Source: Lutibacter agarilyticus
GTDB lineage: Bacteria; Bacteroidota; Bacteroidia; Flavobacteriales; Flavobacteriaceae
NCBI RefSeq assembly: GCF_900188235.1
Contig: NZ_FZNT01000008.1
Span: 62,001-126,000, forward strand
DNA: 64,000 nt
Direction of reading: 5' to 3'
Shown in pieces: positions 45,132 through 54,103 of this stretch. The notes under the pieces are model-generated. The model worked only from the letters and a program-made list of their open reading frames with translations. It searched no databases and was not told the origin of the DNA. The stretch's first letter is position 1, and each line of letters starts with the position of its first letter. Both the position numbers and the translations under genes were made by a program.

Positions 45132-45786
45132 CCCGTTGTGCATTTTAAATAATGCTAAATTTAATATTATTAATATTTCTACCAAATAACTTATTGATAT
45201 ATTGAACAGTTGTTAAAGCAGTTATCTTAGCTACTATTCTAGTTTTAAAACCTTCAAAAGTTTTTAGCATAATTACGTCTTATCATAAATTGCTTACAAG
45301 GTTGTGAAAATAAAGTTTCTATCCTTTTCATCCTTTTTCTAAATACATAAGGTGGGTATTTTGTAATTTTTTTAATCGCTTCTCTTATGTGTACTTAGTG
45401 TTATATTACAGGTTTCAAACAAGCTAAGTTGTATTTCTATTGATAAATAACCTCTATCACCAATTAACGTACAATCACTTATTTGCTTCTTAATATCTTT
45501 AAGGTAATTAATATCGTATACAGATACTGGATTCAAATCGATACTTTGAAAAACCCCATTTACAGAACAAACAGCATGTAGTTTATAACCGTAATAATTA
45601 GAACTTTGAGCTGTACAATAGCCTCTACCTAGAAATACATAAGTATTTTATTTACAAATACTTGAACGAGAACTGCGTGATAATTTACACTCAAGTTACT
45701 CATTGTTAATAATTTGCAATTAAATATATTTACTAATTTTCAGGAAGATGAATACCTTTTTCTTTTAAATCATAATGCACAACGGG
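45132..45786 (-). mobile_element. Decayed IS982-family insertion sequence
   Basis: Inverted ends CCCGTTGTGCATT (45132-45144) and AATGCACAACGGG (45774-45786) match 13 of 13. Between them the minus strand encodes, in broken frames, IS982-type transposase pieces: GRGYCTAQSSNYYGYKLHAV, then LIGDRGYLSIEIQLSL and RKRMKRIETLFSQPCKQF, then GFKTRIVAKITALTTVQYIN. There is an in-frame stop after THKRSD and at least two frameshifts. The N-terminal half is deleted, so the 655-bp element is shorter than the usual 1 kb. It is inactive. Confidence 0.85.
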
Positions 45787-45867
45787 ACAAAAGACTATAT
45801 TATTGTTTACGAATTTTCAAACATTCATTTAAAATTAAGTAACCAACATTTACCTCTTCCATAAACT

Positions 45868-45919
45868 AAAAAATAATCGTATCTTTTTTGACATGCAAAA
45901 AAAGACACGATTATTTTAA
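45868..45919 (-). terminator. Terminator downstream of the universal stress gene
   Basis: AATAATCGTATCTTTTTT (45872-45889) pairs with AAAAAAGACACGATTATT (within 45897-45916) with one mismatch. On the minus strand the stem is followed by a T-run. It lies about 65 bp after the stop codon of the stress-protein gene. Confidence 0.7.
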
Positions 45920-45982
45920 ACTATAAACATATAGTAAATGTTTATATTCCTTATTTTAAAAAAGAGCTACTTCCCAATTTTA

Positions 45983-46777
45983 TTATAAGTTTCCTTTTAA
46001 AACTAATAATGGAACTTTACTTTCAAAATCAATTTTTTTGATGCTATTTTTCTCCCATAATTTAGCAAAAAATCCACGTTTTCGTCTAATCACACAAATT
46101 AAATCTGGAGTAATGCTATTTAAATGCAATAATACACCATGAAATACTGTAGCGTTTTCACTTGTTGTAATAGTATCTGCAATTTCTTTAAAATCTTCAT
46201 GCAATACGTTATCTTTCTCACTATTATGTGGGGTAATCACATGCAATAAATTAAATTTTGTATTAAAATTAGCCATTAAATCTTCTAAAGGTTTTAATAC
46301 TTTATGTTTTCTAAGCAAACCTGATCTTAATCCAATTAAACCATTTTTAAACGGCTTAAATTTACAATTCACAGGAATAATTAACATTGGAAGTTCAGTG
46401 CGTTTTACAATTCCACCTGTTATTGACCCAACATATAGAGAGCTATCGGCACTTGTAATATTTGCAGATGCAATTATTAAATCAACATTTAATTCTTTTG
46501 ATGCTCTGGCAATAACATCTAAAATTTTACCTGTTGATGTAATTGCTTTTATATCAACATTTTTAACATCAACTTTTGATAAAACAGCTGTTATTTCTTC
46601 TTTTGTTCTATTTTCAATAAGGTCATCAATATTTCGTAAAGAACCTGTTACTTTTGTTGAACCAAAGACTTGAACAACATATATATTTGCATTTACTTCC
46701 GAAGCAAAGTCAATTGCATACTGTAAAGTATTCACTGCGTTTTCTGAACTTCCAAGAGGAACTAAAATGGTTTTCAT
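45983..46777 (-). CDS. Tandem universal stress protein (UspA family)
   Basis: A 264-residue protein with two Usp domains. The first (about 1-140) begins KTILVPLGSSENAVNTLQYAIDFA and ends with the nucleotide-binding style loop YVGSITGGIVKRTELPMLIIPV. The second (about 145-264) is more degenerate, with LICVIRRKRGFFAKLW and a final KVPLLVLKG. Usp proteins bind ATP or act as stress-survival factors, but their target is unknown here. It has its own promoter and terminator, so it is a single-gene unit. Confidence 0.88.
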   Translation of the reverse strand: MKTILVPLGSSENAVNTLQYAIDFASEVNANIYVVQVFGSTKVTGSLRNIDDLIENRTKEEITAVLSKVDVKNVDIKAITSTGKILDVIARASKELNVDLIIASANITSADSSLYVGSITGGIVKRTELPMLIIPVNCKFKPFKNGLIGLRSGLLRKHKVLKPLEDLMANFNTKFNLLHVITPHNSEKDNVLHEDFKEIADTITTSENATVFHGVLLHLNSITPDLICVIRRKRGFFAKLWEKNSIKKIDFESKVPLLVLKGNL

Positions 46778-46793
46778 AAAAAATAATTTTCGC

Positions 46794-46801
46794 CAAAGGT
46801 A
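46794..46801 (-). promoter_or_regulatory. Promoter (-7) of the universal stress gene
   Basis: TACCTTTG on the minus strand is a perfect TAnnTTTG and ends 16 bp before the ATG. A TTTG lies 22 bp upstream, at the edge of the ahcY terminator. Confidence 0.6.
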
Positions 46802-46823
46802 TTAATTAATTTAGAAAACAAGA

Positions 46824-46866
46824 CAAAAAAAGGCTTCATTAATTAATTTAATGAAGCCTTTTTTTA
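46824..46866 (-). terminator. Terminator downstream of ahcY
   Basis: A 12-bp stem AGGCTTCATTAA / TTAATGAAGCCT (46831-46842 and 46848-46859) has an A-run on one side and a T-run on the other, so it ends ahcY transcription on the minus strand and could act in both directions. Confidence 0.88.
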
Positions 46867-46883
46867 TATTAAAATACCTTTAA

Positions 46884-48200
46884 TTAGTATCTGTAATACT
46901 CAGGTTTAAATGGTCCTTCAACCGTTACACCAATATATTCAGCTTGATCTTCACGTAATGTTTCTAATTCAACACCTATTTTAGCTAAATGTAAACGAGC
47001 TACTTTTTCATCTAAATGTTTTGGCAACATATACACTTCATTTTTATAAGCTTCTCTGTTATTCCAAAGTTCTAATTGCGCCAATGTTTGATTTGTAAAT
47101 GAGTTACTCATTACAAAACTTGGGTGACCTGTTGCACATCCTAAATTCACCAAACGACCTTCAGCTAAAACAACAATATCTTTTCCGTTAATATTGTATT
47201 TATCAACTTGTGGTTTAATTGTATCTTTTGTATGTCCGTGGTTTTTATTTAACCAAGCCATATCAATTTCATTGTCAAAATGACCAATATTACATACAAT
47301 TACTTTATCCTTCATTGCTTCAAAATGACGACCTTGAATAATATCTTTATTTCCTGTTGTAGTAATAACAATATCAGAATTACCAACAACTGTTTCTAAA
47401 CGTTTTACTTCAAAACCATCCATTGCAGCTTGTAATGCACAAATAGGATCAATTTCAGTAACCGTTACAATAGAACCTGCTCCTTTAAATGATGCAGCTG
47501 TACCTTTACCAACATCACCATAACCACAAACTGTTACGCGCTTTCCAGCTAACATAATATCTGTTGCTCTTCTAATGGCATCTACTGCACTTTCTCTACA
47601 TCCGTATTTATTATCGAATTTAGATTTTGTAACAGAATCGTTTACATTAATTGCAGGCATTGGCAATGTTCCTGCTTTCATACGATCGTATAAACGGTGC
47701 ACACCTGTAGTAGTTTCTTCACTTAAACCATTAATACCTGCAGCTAATTCTGGATATCTATCTAATACCATATTGGTTAAATCTCCACCATCATCTAAAA
47801 TTAAATTCAATGGTTTTTTATCTTCACCAAAAAATAATGTTTGCTCTATACACCAGTCAAATTCTTCTTCGCTTAAACCTTTCCAAGCATACACTGAAAC
47901 TCCTGCAGCAGCAATAGCAGCGGCAGCTTGATCTTGTGTTGAAAAAATATTACAAGAACTCCAAGTAACCTCAGCTCCTAAATCAACCAATGTTTCAATT
48001 AAAACAGCTGTTTGAATAGTCATATGTAAACAACCTGCAATTCTAGCTCCTGCTAAAGGTTTTTGACCTTTATACTCTTCTCTTAAACTCATTAAACCTG
48101 GCATTTCAGCTTCAGCAAGTTCAATTTCTTTACGTCCCCAATCGGCAAGATTGATATCTTTTACCTTATATTTTACGTATGTTGATGTTTCTGTACTCAT
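46884..48200 (-). CDS. ahcY: Adenosylhomocysteinase
   Basis: Hydrolyses S-adenosylhomocysteine to adenosine and homocysteine, restoring methylation capacity. The 438 residues contain [57 protein letters not shown], the NAD motif [19 protein letters not shown] and the C-terminal [21 protein letters not shown] ending YRY. Together with metK at the other end of the window it covers two steps of the SAM cycle, though the genes are not adjacent. Confidence 0.97.
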   Translation of the reverse strand: MSTETSTYVKYKVKDINLADWGRKEIELAEAEMPGLMSLREEYKGQKPLAGARIAGCLHMTIQTAVLIETLVDLGAEVTWSSCNIFSTQDQAAAAIAAAGVSVYAWKGLSEEEFDWCIEQTLFFGEDKKPLNLILDDGGDLTNMVLDRYPELAAGINGLSEETTTGVHRLYDRMKAGTLPMPAINVNDSVTKSKFDNKYGCRESAVDAIRRATDIMLAGKRVTVCGYGDVGKGTAASFKGAGSIVTVTEIDPICALQAAMDGFEVKRLETVVGNSDIVITTTGNKDIIQGRHFEAMKDKVIVCNIGHFDNEIDMAWLNKNHGHTKDTIKPQVDKYNINGKDIVVLAEGRLVNLGCATGHPSFVMSNSFTNQTLAQLELWNNREAYKNEVYMLPKHLDEKVARLHLAKIGVELETLREDQAEYIGVTVEGPFKPEYYRY

Positions 48201-48258
48201 ATTTCTTAAATTTGTTTTTTTATTTAAAACAATTAGTTAGTATTGTTTTAATATTTTG

Positions 48259-48266
48259 CAAAAGTA
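48259..48266 (-). promoter_or_regulatory. Promoter (-7) of ahcY
   Basis: TACTTTTG on the minus strand is a perfect TAnnTTTG, about 58 bp before the ahcY ATG. Confidence 0.5.
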
Positions 48267-48271
48267 CAAAA

Positions 48272-48279
48272 TACATTTG
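48272..48279 (+). promoter_or_regulatory. Possible -7 of the phosphopantetheinyl transferase gene
   Basis: TACATTTG is a perfect TAnnTTTG, but it ends only 9 bp before the ATG at 48289, implying an almost leaderless message. It lies back to back with the ahcY promoter. Confidence 0.4.
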
Positions 48280-48288
48280 AGAAACTAA

Positions 48289-48927
48289 ATGCCTTTATTT
48301 AAAACCATTAAACCAAATAAGCACACCACAATTTATGTGTGGAAAATTGAAGAGTCTTTTGATGCATTATCTAAGGGTATGCTTTTAACAGATAGAAGTA
48401 AAAACCGAATTCAATCTATGAAATCGGAATTACACCAACGCGGTTTTTTAAGCGTACGTCATTTATTAAAAGAAGCAGGATATTGCGACAACGATTTATT
48501 TTATAATGGAAATGGAAAGCCACATTTAACCGATGGTAAGCATATTTCAATCACGCATTCATTTACCTTTTCTGCCATTGCAATTAGCACTAATGAAGTG
48601 GGAATTGACATTGAAAAAAATAGAGAGAAAATAAAAATAATTCAGCATAAGTTTGTCAATTTTGAAAGAGGTTTTATTCATGAGAATGATGATTACATTC
48701 AGCAATTAACAGTTATTTGGGGTGCAAAAGAAAGTTTGTATAAAATTTACCCGTATGGCGGATTGACTTTTAAAAATGATATTGATATTGATTCTTTTCA
48801 AATTTCAGATAAAAAAACAACAGGTTATATTAAAGTGGAAAATTGGGACAAAACCTACGATATTCATTTTCACCAAGTAGAAAATTTCACATTGGTTTAT
48901 GCTCTAGATCCTGCTACGAATGATTAA
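48289..48927 (+). CDS. 4'-phosphopantetheinyl transferase superfamily protein
   Basis: A 212-residue Sfp-type transferase that would attach phosphopantetheine from CoA to carrier proteins. Visible are FLSVRHLLKEAG, NGNGKPHLTDGKHISITHSF, the magnesium motif VGIDIEKNREKI and the second motif WGAKESLYKIYP. The length suits the Sfp/AcpT group. The targets are unknown; fatty-acid ACP or a polyketide/flexirubin-type pathway carrier are possibilities. It overlaps the next gene by 8 bp. Confidence 0.88.
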   Translation: MPLFKTIKPNKHTTIYVWKIEESFDALSKGMLLTDRSKNRIQSMKSELHQRGFLSVRHLLKEAGYCDNDLFYNGNGKPHLTDGKHISITHSFTFSAIAISTNEVGIDIEKNREKIKIIQHKFVNFERGFIHENDDYIQQLTVIWGAKESLYKIYPYGGLTFKNDIDIDSFQISDKKTTGYIKVENWDKTYDIHFHQVENFTLVYALDPATND

Positions 48928-49627
48928 ATCAATTCTTTCAAACATACAAAACGCTTCAAAAAAGAGCCAAAAATTATTGGCTATTTTATTAGACCCTGAT
49001 AAAAGTACTTTGGGTGAAATTTCTTCAATTATAAAAAGAATTGAAAAACTAAATGCAGATTTTATTTTTGTTGGCGGAAGTTTTGTTGAAGATGGAGTTA
49101 CTTCCAACTTTGTAAAAAAACTGAAAGAAAACACTGAAATTCCAATCATTTTATTCCCAGGAGATTACTCACAAGTCACAAATTATGCTGATGGTTTGCT
49201 ATTTCTATCGTTGCTTTCTGGTAGAAATCCCGAATATTTAATTGAACAACAAATAAAAGCAGTTCCTTTTTTAAAAAATTCAACTTTAGAAATAATTCCG
49301 ACAGGTTATATTTTAATTGATGGCGGCACAAATTCGTCAGTTTTAAAAGTGAGTAAAACCAGTCCTATTCCACAAAATAATATAGAATTAGCCGTTTCCA
49401 CAGCTGTTGCCGGTATGTACAAAGGCAAACAACTAATTTATTTAGAAGCCGGAAGTGGTGCTAAACAAGTTGTAAGTGCTGAATTAATTTCAGAAGTGAA
49501 AAAAAATATTTCAATACCACTTATTGTTGGTGGTGGTATAAGATCAAAAGAACAATTAAAAAATGCCTATAAAAATGGTGCAGACCTTGTGGTAATTGGA
49601 ACCGCATTTGAAAATAACGAGCTATAA
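48920..49627 (+). CDS. Geranylgeranylglyceryl phosphate synthase family protein
   Basis: A TIM-barrel prenyltransferase of the GGGPS/PcrB family, 235 residues. Motifs are LAILLDPDKS at strand 1, FIFVGGSFVEDGV, PIILFPGD, the YLEAGSGA segment, PLIVGGGIRSKEQL and GADLVVIGTAFENN. Archaeal members make the first ether bond of archaeal lipids. Bacteroidetes members fall in a separate group whose lipid product in the cell is unclear. It overlaps the phosphopantetheinyl transferase gene and is 2 bp from pnuC. Confidence 0.9.
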   Translation: MIKSILSNIQNASKKSQKLLAILLDPDKSTLGEISSIIKRIEKLNADFIFVGGSFVEDGVTSNFVKKLKENTEIPIILFPGDYSQVTNYADGLLFLSLLSGRNPEYLIEQQIKAVPFLKNSTLEIIPTGYILIDGGTNSSVLKVSKTSPIPQNNIELAVSTAVAGMYKGKQLIYLEAGSGAKQVVSAELISEVKKNISIPLIVGGGIRSKEQLKNAYKNGADLVVIGTAFENNEL

Positions 49628-49629
49628 CT

Positions 49630-50259
49630 ATGAACGAATTATTTGATACCCTTTTTGGGCAATATAGTAGCTATGATACAATAGATATTGCATTAGAAAT
49701 TATTGCTGTTATTTTTGGTTTTTTATCGGTTTGGTATTCAAAAAACAACAAGGTTTGGGTATATCCAACCGGAATGGTAAGTACCTTAATTTTTGTGTAT
49801 TTATTATTAAAATGGGAACTTTTAGGTGATATGATGATCAATGCTTATTATTTTATAATGAGTGTTTACGGCTGGTATATTTGGACTAGAAAAGTAGATG
49901 ACACGCATAATACGCCTATTACAAAAACCACTAAAAAAGAAAAAATCACATCCATTTTTATATTTTTAGCCACCTTAGTTTTTGTGTATTTTGTTTATAC
50001 TTATTTTGATAAATGGACCAGTTGGGTTGCTTATGTTGACACTATTACCACAGCTATATTTTTTGTAGGAATGTGGTTAATGGCGAAAAGAAAAATTGAA
50101 AACTGGATTTATTGGATTATTGGAGACCTAATTTCTGTTCCGCTATATTTTTACAAAGGATTTACGTTTACAAGCTTTCAATATCTTATATTTACACTTA
50201 TCGCAATTTCTGGTTATTTATCATGGAAGAAACTCTTAAACAAACAAACGCAAACATAA
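49630..50259 (+). CDS. pnuC: PnuC-family vitamin transporter
   Basis: A membrane protein of 209 residues with about seven hydrophobic segments (IALEIIAVIFGFLSVWYS, VYPTGMVSTLIFVYLLL and others), the PnuC-type YGWYIWTRK motif and a late WIIGDLISVPLYFYKGF block. Family members carry nicotinamide riboside (PnuC) or thiamine (PnuT) by facilitated diffusion with intracellular trapping by a kinase. The NadR-like kinase gene overlapping its end favours nicotinamide riboside. The TPP-controlled receptor nearby raises the thiamine alternative. Confidence 0.85.
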   Translation: MNELFDTLFGQYSSYDTIDIALEIIAVIFGFLSVWYSKNNKVWVYPTGMVSTLIFVYLLLKWELLGDMMINAYYFIMSVYGWYIWTRKVDDTHNTPITKTTKKEKITSIFIFLATLVFVYFVYTYFDKWTSWVAYVDTITTAIFFVGMWLMAKRKIENWIYWIIGDLISVPLYFYKGFTFTSFQYLIFTLIAISGYLSWKKLLNKQTQT

Positions 50260-50816
50260 TAAAAGTTGTGTTGTTTGGTCCTGAAAGCACAGGAAAAACT
50301 ACCCTATCTCGTAATTTAGCACACCATTACAATACTGTTTGGGTACGTGAATATGCACGCGAATATTTACAAGATAAATGGAACAACGAACGTAAAACTT
50401 GTGAAAATTCCGACTTAATTCCAATTGCCATTGGTCAAATGAAATTAGAAAATGAATTGGCAAAAAAAGCTGATAGAGTTTTAATTTGTGATACTGATTT
50501 ATTAGAAACCAAAGTGTATTCAGAAGAGTTTTACGGCGGTTATGTACACCCCGACTTGGAAGAAGCCGCAAAAACAAATCAATATGATTTGTACCTGCTA
50601 ACTTATATTGACACACCTTGGGATGCTGATGACTTAAGAGACAGACCTGAACAACGTTTAGAAATGTTTAATGCTTTTGAAAATGCTTTAAAAAAATACA
50701 ATCGACCTTATATTTTATTAAAAGGAGATAAAAAAACCAGATTAGATAAAGCTGTAAAAGCTATTGATAAAATATTAGCATCAAAGCCTAATTTACAAAC
50801 ATTTTCAGGGTTATGA
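50223..50816 (+). CDS. NadR-like ribosylnicotinamide kinase domain ATPase
   Basis: A 197-residue P-loop kinase matching the C-terminal kinase domain of NadR: P-loop FGPESTGKTTLSRNLA (about 18-33), VREYAREYL, LICDTDLLETKVYSEEFYG, LLTYIDTPWDADDLRDRPEQR. The NMN adenylyltransferase domain is absent. The start at 50223 (MEETLKQ) is chosen because the longer frame upstream lies wholly within pnuC; it overlaps pnuC by 37 bp. It would phosphorylate the vitamin brought in by PnuC and trap it. Confidence 0.85.
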   Translation: MEETLKQTNANIIKVVLFGPESTGKTTLSRNLAHHYNTVWVREYAREYLQDKWNNERKTCENSDLIPIAIGQMKLENELAKKADRVLICDTDLLETKVYSEEFYGGYVHPDLEEAAKTNQYDLYLLTYIDTPWDADDLRDRPEQRLEMFNAFENALKKYNRPYILLKGDKKTRLDKAVKAIDKILASKPNLQTFSGL

Positions 50817-51214
50817 TTGCTGAAAACCTCATAAAAGAATTAAGTTTTAAAGCAGTTAGAAGTAGCGGTGCAGGCGGACAACATGTGAACAAAGTTTCTT
50901 CAAAAGTTGAACTAATTTTTGACCTTATAAATTCTATTGAATTGTCTTCTGAAGAAAAAGAATTACTACAAAAAAACTTGTATTCAAAACTAACAAAAGA
51001 AGGTGTTTTACTCTTAAATTGTGATGAAAGTAGAAGTCAGCATAAAAATAAAGAGCTTGTAATTGACCGATTTATTACACTTATTACAAACGGATTAAAA
51101 GTTCCTAAAAAACGAAAAGCCACCAAACCTAGTAAATCTAGCATTCGAAAACGGCTAGATAAAAAGAAAAAACAGGCATTTAAAAAGGCCTTCAGAAGAA
51201 AACCAGAAATATAA
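50813..51214 (+). CDS. arfB: Alternative ribosome-rescue factor ArfB (YaeJ)
   Basis: A codon-independent peptide release factor for stalled ribosomes, 133 residues. The catalytic GGQ is at residues 21-23 in SSGAGGQHVNKVSSKVEL. The C-terminal basic tail (KKRKATKPSKSSIRKRLDKKKKQ), which enters the empty mRNA channel, is complete. It overlaps the kinase gene by 4 bp (ATGA), so the two are probably translated in sequence. Confidence 0.95.
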   Translation: MIAENLIKELSFKAVRSSGAGGQHVNKVSSKVELIFDLINSIELSSEEKELLQKNLYSKLTKEGVLLLNCDESRSQHKNKELVIDRFITLITNGLKVPKKRKATKPSKSSIRKRLDKKKKQAFKKAFRRKPEI

Positions 51215-51248
51215 TTTTTCTTTATTTTACTTTTAAAAAAATATTGAG

Positions 51249-51256
51249 TAGCTTTG
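51249..51256 (+). promoter_or_regulatory. Promoter (-7) of the thiamine receptor transcript
   Basis: TAGCTTTG is a perfect TAnnTTTG about 10 bp before the TPP aptamer, so the transcript should start at or just before the riboswitch. Confidence 0.6.
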
Positions 51257-51265
51257 CCGCATCTC

Positions 51266-51334
51266 AAAAGGGGTGCCTATAACGGCTGAGATCAAACCCA
51301 TTGAACCTGAACAGGTAATGCTGTTAAGGGACGT
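51266..51334 (+). promoter_or_regulatory. TPP (THI-box) riboswitch
   Basis: The conserved pieces occur in order: GGGGTGCC, GGCTGAGATCAAACCC, TTGAACCTGAACAGGTAATG and GCTGTTAAGGGA. These are the pyrimidine- and pyrophosphate-sensing helices of the thiamine pyrophosphate aptamer. It precedes the TonB-dependent receptor by about 90 bp. A short ACAGAA / TTCTGT hairpin follows but has no T-run, so control may be at translation. Confidence 0.95.
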
Positions 51335-51424
51335 TCAGACAGAAAAATTCTGTTGGGGCAATTTGTAATTTTGTCAAATCATCGATTTAATTACCTCTTT
51401 TTATATCGTTTTATTTATTAAAAA

Positions 51425-53809
51425 ATGAAACAATATTTAAAACAGAACTTTAAAAAAGCGAAGAATTTAGTAGCTTTTTTAATCATTGTATTTTCAATCA
51501 ATACAAACGCACAACAATTATTTACTATTAAAGGAAATGTAGTTGACGGGGAAAACCCAATTGCTGGCGCTTCAATTGTAGTAAAAGGAACAAAAACAGG
51601 AACTACTTCAGGTGCAGATGGTTCTTTTTTATTAAACCTAAAAAAGGGAACCTATACACTACAAGTAAGTTTAATTAGTACTCCTAAGGAAGTAAAAATT
51701 ACCTTAACAGAAAATACTTCTATTACTATAGATTTGTCTGATAATTTTGAAAGCTTAGATGAAGTATTGGTATCTGCAGTACGCGTAAAATCTGGTGCTC
51801 CTGTTACATTTAGTAACGTAAGCAAAGAAGAAATTAAAGACCGAAACCTAGGTCAAGACATTCCAATTTTATTAAACTATTTACCATCAGTTGTTACCAC
51901 TTCTGATGCTGGAGCAGGTGTTGGATACACAGGAATTAGAGTGCGTGGTAGTGATGCAACTAGAGTAAATGTAACTATCAACGGTATTCCTTACAACGAT
52001 GCTGAAAGTCAAGGAACTTTTTGGGTAAATATGCCCGATTTTGCTTCTTCAACAGAGAGTTTACAGTTACAGCGTGGTGTAGGAACTTCAACCAATGGTT
52101 CTGGTGCATTTGGAGCGAGTTTAAACTTGTTAACAGATGCTGTTTCTGAAGATGCCTTTGGAGAATTGAGTGCTTCTGTAGGATCTTTCAACACTACAAA
52201 AATTACAGGGAAATTTAGTACAGGATTATTGAATGACCATATTGAAATTTCAGGAAGAGTCTCTAAAATTGATTCTGACGGATATATTGACAGAGCATAT
52301 TCAGACCTAACTTCTTACTTTTTACAAGCTGCTTATGTTGATGATAATACCTTGATTAAGGCCATTACTTTTGGAGGTCACGAAAAAACGTACCAAGCTT
52401 GGTACGGTGTAACCAAAGAAGAAATGGAAGAATTTGGAAGAACTTACAATCCCTACACTTATGACAATGAGATTGACAATTACAATCAAGATCATTATCA
52501 ATTACACTGGAATGAAACTATTTCAGAAAACTGGTCTACAAACATTGCTTTTAACTACACCAAAGGAAAAGGATATTTTGAACAATTTAAAGATGGGGAA
52601 GATTTTGCAGATTACAACCTTGACCCTATAGTTATTGGTGGAGAAACTATTGATGAAACCGACTTAATTAGAAGACGTTGGTTAGACAACGATTTTTATG
52701 TTTTTAATGCGAATGCAACTTATACAAACACCAATTACAATGTAATTTTTGGAGGATCTTTCAGCAACTATACAGGTGATCATTTTGGTGAAATTATTTG
52801 GGCTGAATATGCTAGTAATTCTGAAATAAGAGACAGGTATTACGAAAGTGAAACTCAAAAAACAGATTCAAATATTTTTGCAAAACTAGATTACAAATTT
52901 AGTGAAGCTTGGTCTTTATTTGTTGATGTACAAGGGCGTTTTGTTTCGTTTGAAACCAACGGATTAACTTCAGACAGAACACCAATAAATGTAGATGAAA
53001 ATTATTCTTTTTTCAATCCAAAAGCAGGTATAACCTACCAAATTAACGATTACAACAGTTTGTACTTTTCTTATGCAAAAGCAAATAGAGAACCAAATAG
53101 AAATGATTTTGAAAATGGTATTTCTAGTCCAGAGAAGTTAAACGACTTTGAATTAGGGTGGCGTATAAATAAGGAAACATTTAAAATTAACACGAATGCT
53201 TATTATATGCTTTATAAAGATCAATTGGTGTTAACAGGTGCAATTGATGATGTTGGTTCTCCTATTAGAGCTACTAGTGATAAAAGCTACCGTTTAGGGT
53301 TAGAAATTGATGCAGCAGTAAAAATTTCAAATAAGTTTAGTGTGATGCCTAACGTTGCCATTAGCAGCAATAAAAACATTGATTTCCCAGCTTATATTGA
53401 TGGTGAAGAGGTTATACTTGAGAGTACAAACATTGCATTTTCACCTAATTTTATTGCAGGAAACAACCTTGCATACCAACCAACTTCAAACCTTAAATTA
53501 TCATTATTATCAAAATTTGTTGGAGAACAATATATGGGAAATATTGATACAAACAATTCAAAGTTAGACAGCTATTTTGTAAACGATTTTAATGTTTCTT
53601 ATGAAATTACACCAAACAAAATTGCAAAATCTATCCGCTTTGATTTGTTAGTAAATAACATTTTTAATGCTGAATATATTTCAAATGGATATTACTATAC
53701 TTATGATGATGATTGGTCTGTACCTGGTGAAGTTACTACAATAGATGGTGCTGGTTATTATCCGCAAGCAACTATTAACTTTTTATTAGGAGCTACAGTA
53801 AGATTTTAA
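51425..53809 (+). CDS. TonB-dependent outer-membrane receptor, probable thiamine uptake
   Basis: A 794-residue receptor with an N-terminal signal peptide (about 1-30, ending NTNAQ), a CarboxypepD_reg-like domain (about 33-115, FTIKGNVVDGENPIAGASIVVKGT), a plug domain (about 125-235, LPSVVTTSDAGAGVGYTGIRVRG, RGVGTSTNGSGAFGASLNL) and a 22-strand-type barrel ending in aromatic F (LLGATVRF). The TPP riboswitch directly upstream implies repression by thiamine pyrophosphate and hence import of thiamine or a precursor. It is followed by a terminator, so it is probably a single-gene unit. Confidence 0.93.
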   Translation: MKQYLKQNFKKAKNLVAFLIIVFSINTNAQQLFTIKGNVVDGENPIAGASIVVKGTKTGTTSGADGSFLLNLKKGTYTLQVSLISTPKEVKITLTENTSITIDLSDNFESLDEVLVSAVRVKSGAPVTFSNVSKEEIKDRNLGQDIPILLNYLPSVVTTSDAGAGVGYTGIRVRGSDATRVNVTINGIPYNDAESQGTFWVNMPDFASSTESLQLQRGVGTSTNGSGAFGASLNLLTDAVSEDAFGELSASVGSFNTTKITGKFSTGLLNDHIEISGRVSKIDSDGYIDRAYSDLTSYFLQAAYVDDNTLIKAITFGGHEKTYQAWYGVTKEEMEEFGRTYNPYTYDNEIDNYNQDHYQLHWNETISENWSTNIAFNYTKGKGYFEQFKDGEDFADYNLDPIVIGGETIDETDLIRRRWLDNDFYVFNANATYTNTNYNVIFGGSFSNYTGDHFGEIIWAEYASNSEIRDRYYESETQKTDSNIFAKLDYKFSEAWSLFVDVQGRFVSFETNGLTSDRTPINVDENYSFFNPKAGITYQINDYNSLYFSYAKANREPNRNDFENGISSPEKLNDFELGWRINKETFKINTNAYYMLYKDQLVLTGAIDDVGSPIRATSDKSYRLGLEIDAAVKISNKFSVMPNVAISSNKNIDFPAYIDGEEVILESTNIAFSPNFIAGNNLAYQPTSNLKLSLLSKFVGEQYMGNIDTNNSKLDSYFVNDFNVSYEITPNKIAKSIRFDLLVNNIFNAEYISNGYYYTYDDDWSVPGEVTTIDGAGYYPQATINFLLGATVRF

Positions 53810-53840
53810 AAATATAATTGAATTGCTATAAAGAAGAGAA

Positions 53841-53867
53841 AACCGAGGCGAATGTCTCGGTTTTTTT
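53841..53867 (+). terminator. Terminator of the TonB receptor gene
   Basis: A 7-bp stem AACCGAG / CTCGGTT (53841-53847 and 53856-53862) with an 8-nt loop is followed by a T-run on the plus strand, 31 bp after the stop codon. Confidence 0.88.
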
Positions 53868-53869
53868 AT

Positions 53870-54103
53870 TTATACTTCTATACCTTTCATCATTTTGTTC
53901 CAATACAAATAAGGTAACATATACTTTTTTAAAACCCATAAACGCCAATGTTCTTTTGAAGAATCTTCAATCGTTAAGGGGTATTGTTTTAATTTAGGAT
54001 CGGGTTCAAAATTTTTGACATAATCAAATTTATAAATATTTATGGACTCTAAAAAACCGTCAAAGCAAAGGTAAACACAACAAAAATGAACAACTTTTTT
54101 CTT
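53870..54103 (-). pseudogene. Gene remnant truncated at an insertion-sequence end
   Basis: On the minus strand 77 codons are open from 54103 to a TAA at 53870-53872, with no ATG near the upstream end. The inferred peptide contains FEPDPKLKQYPLTIEDSSK and HWRLWVLKKYMLPYLYWNKM and looks like the true C-terminus of a cut-off protein. I do not recognise the family. Its upstream side runs into sequence shared with the IS982-type right end, suggesting that an insertion removed the rest. Confidence 0.45.

Noticed and set aside
53870-54103. The minus-strand frame as an intact small gene
   Set aside because: No ATG near its upstream end, and that end merges into the insertion-sequence end; a truncated remnant fits better.
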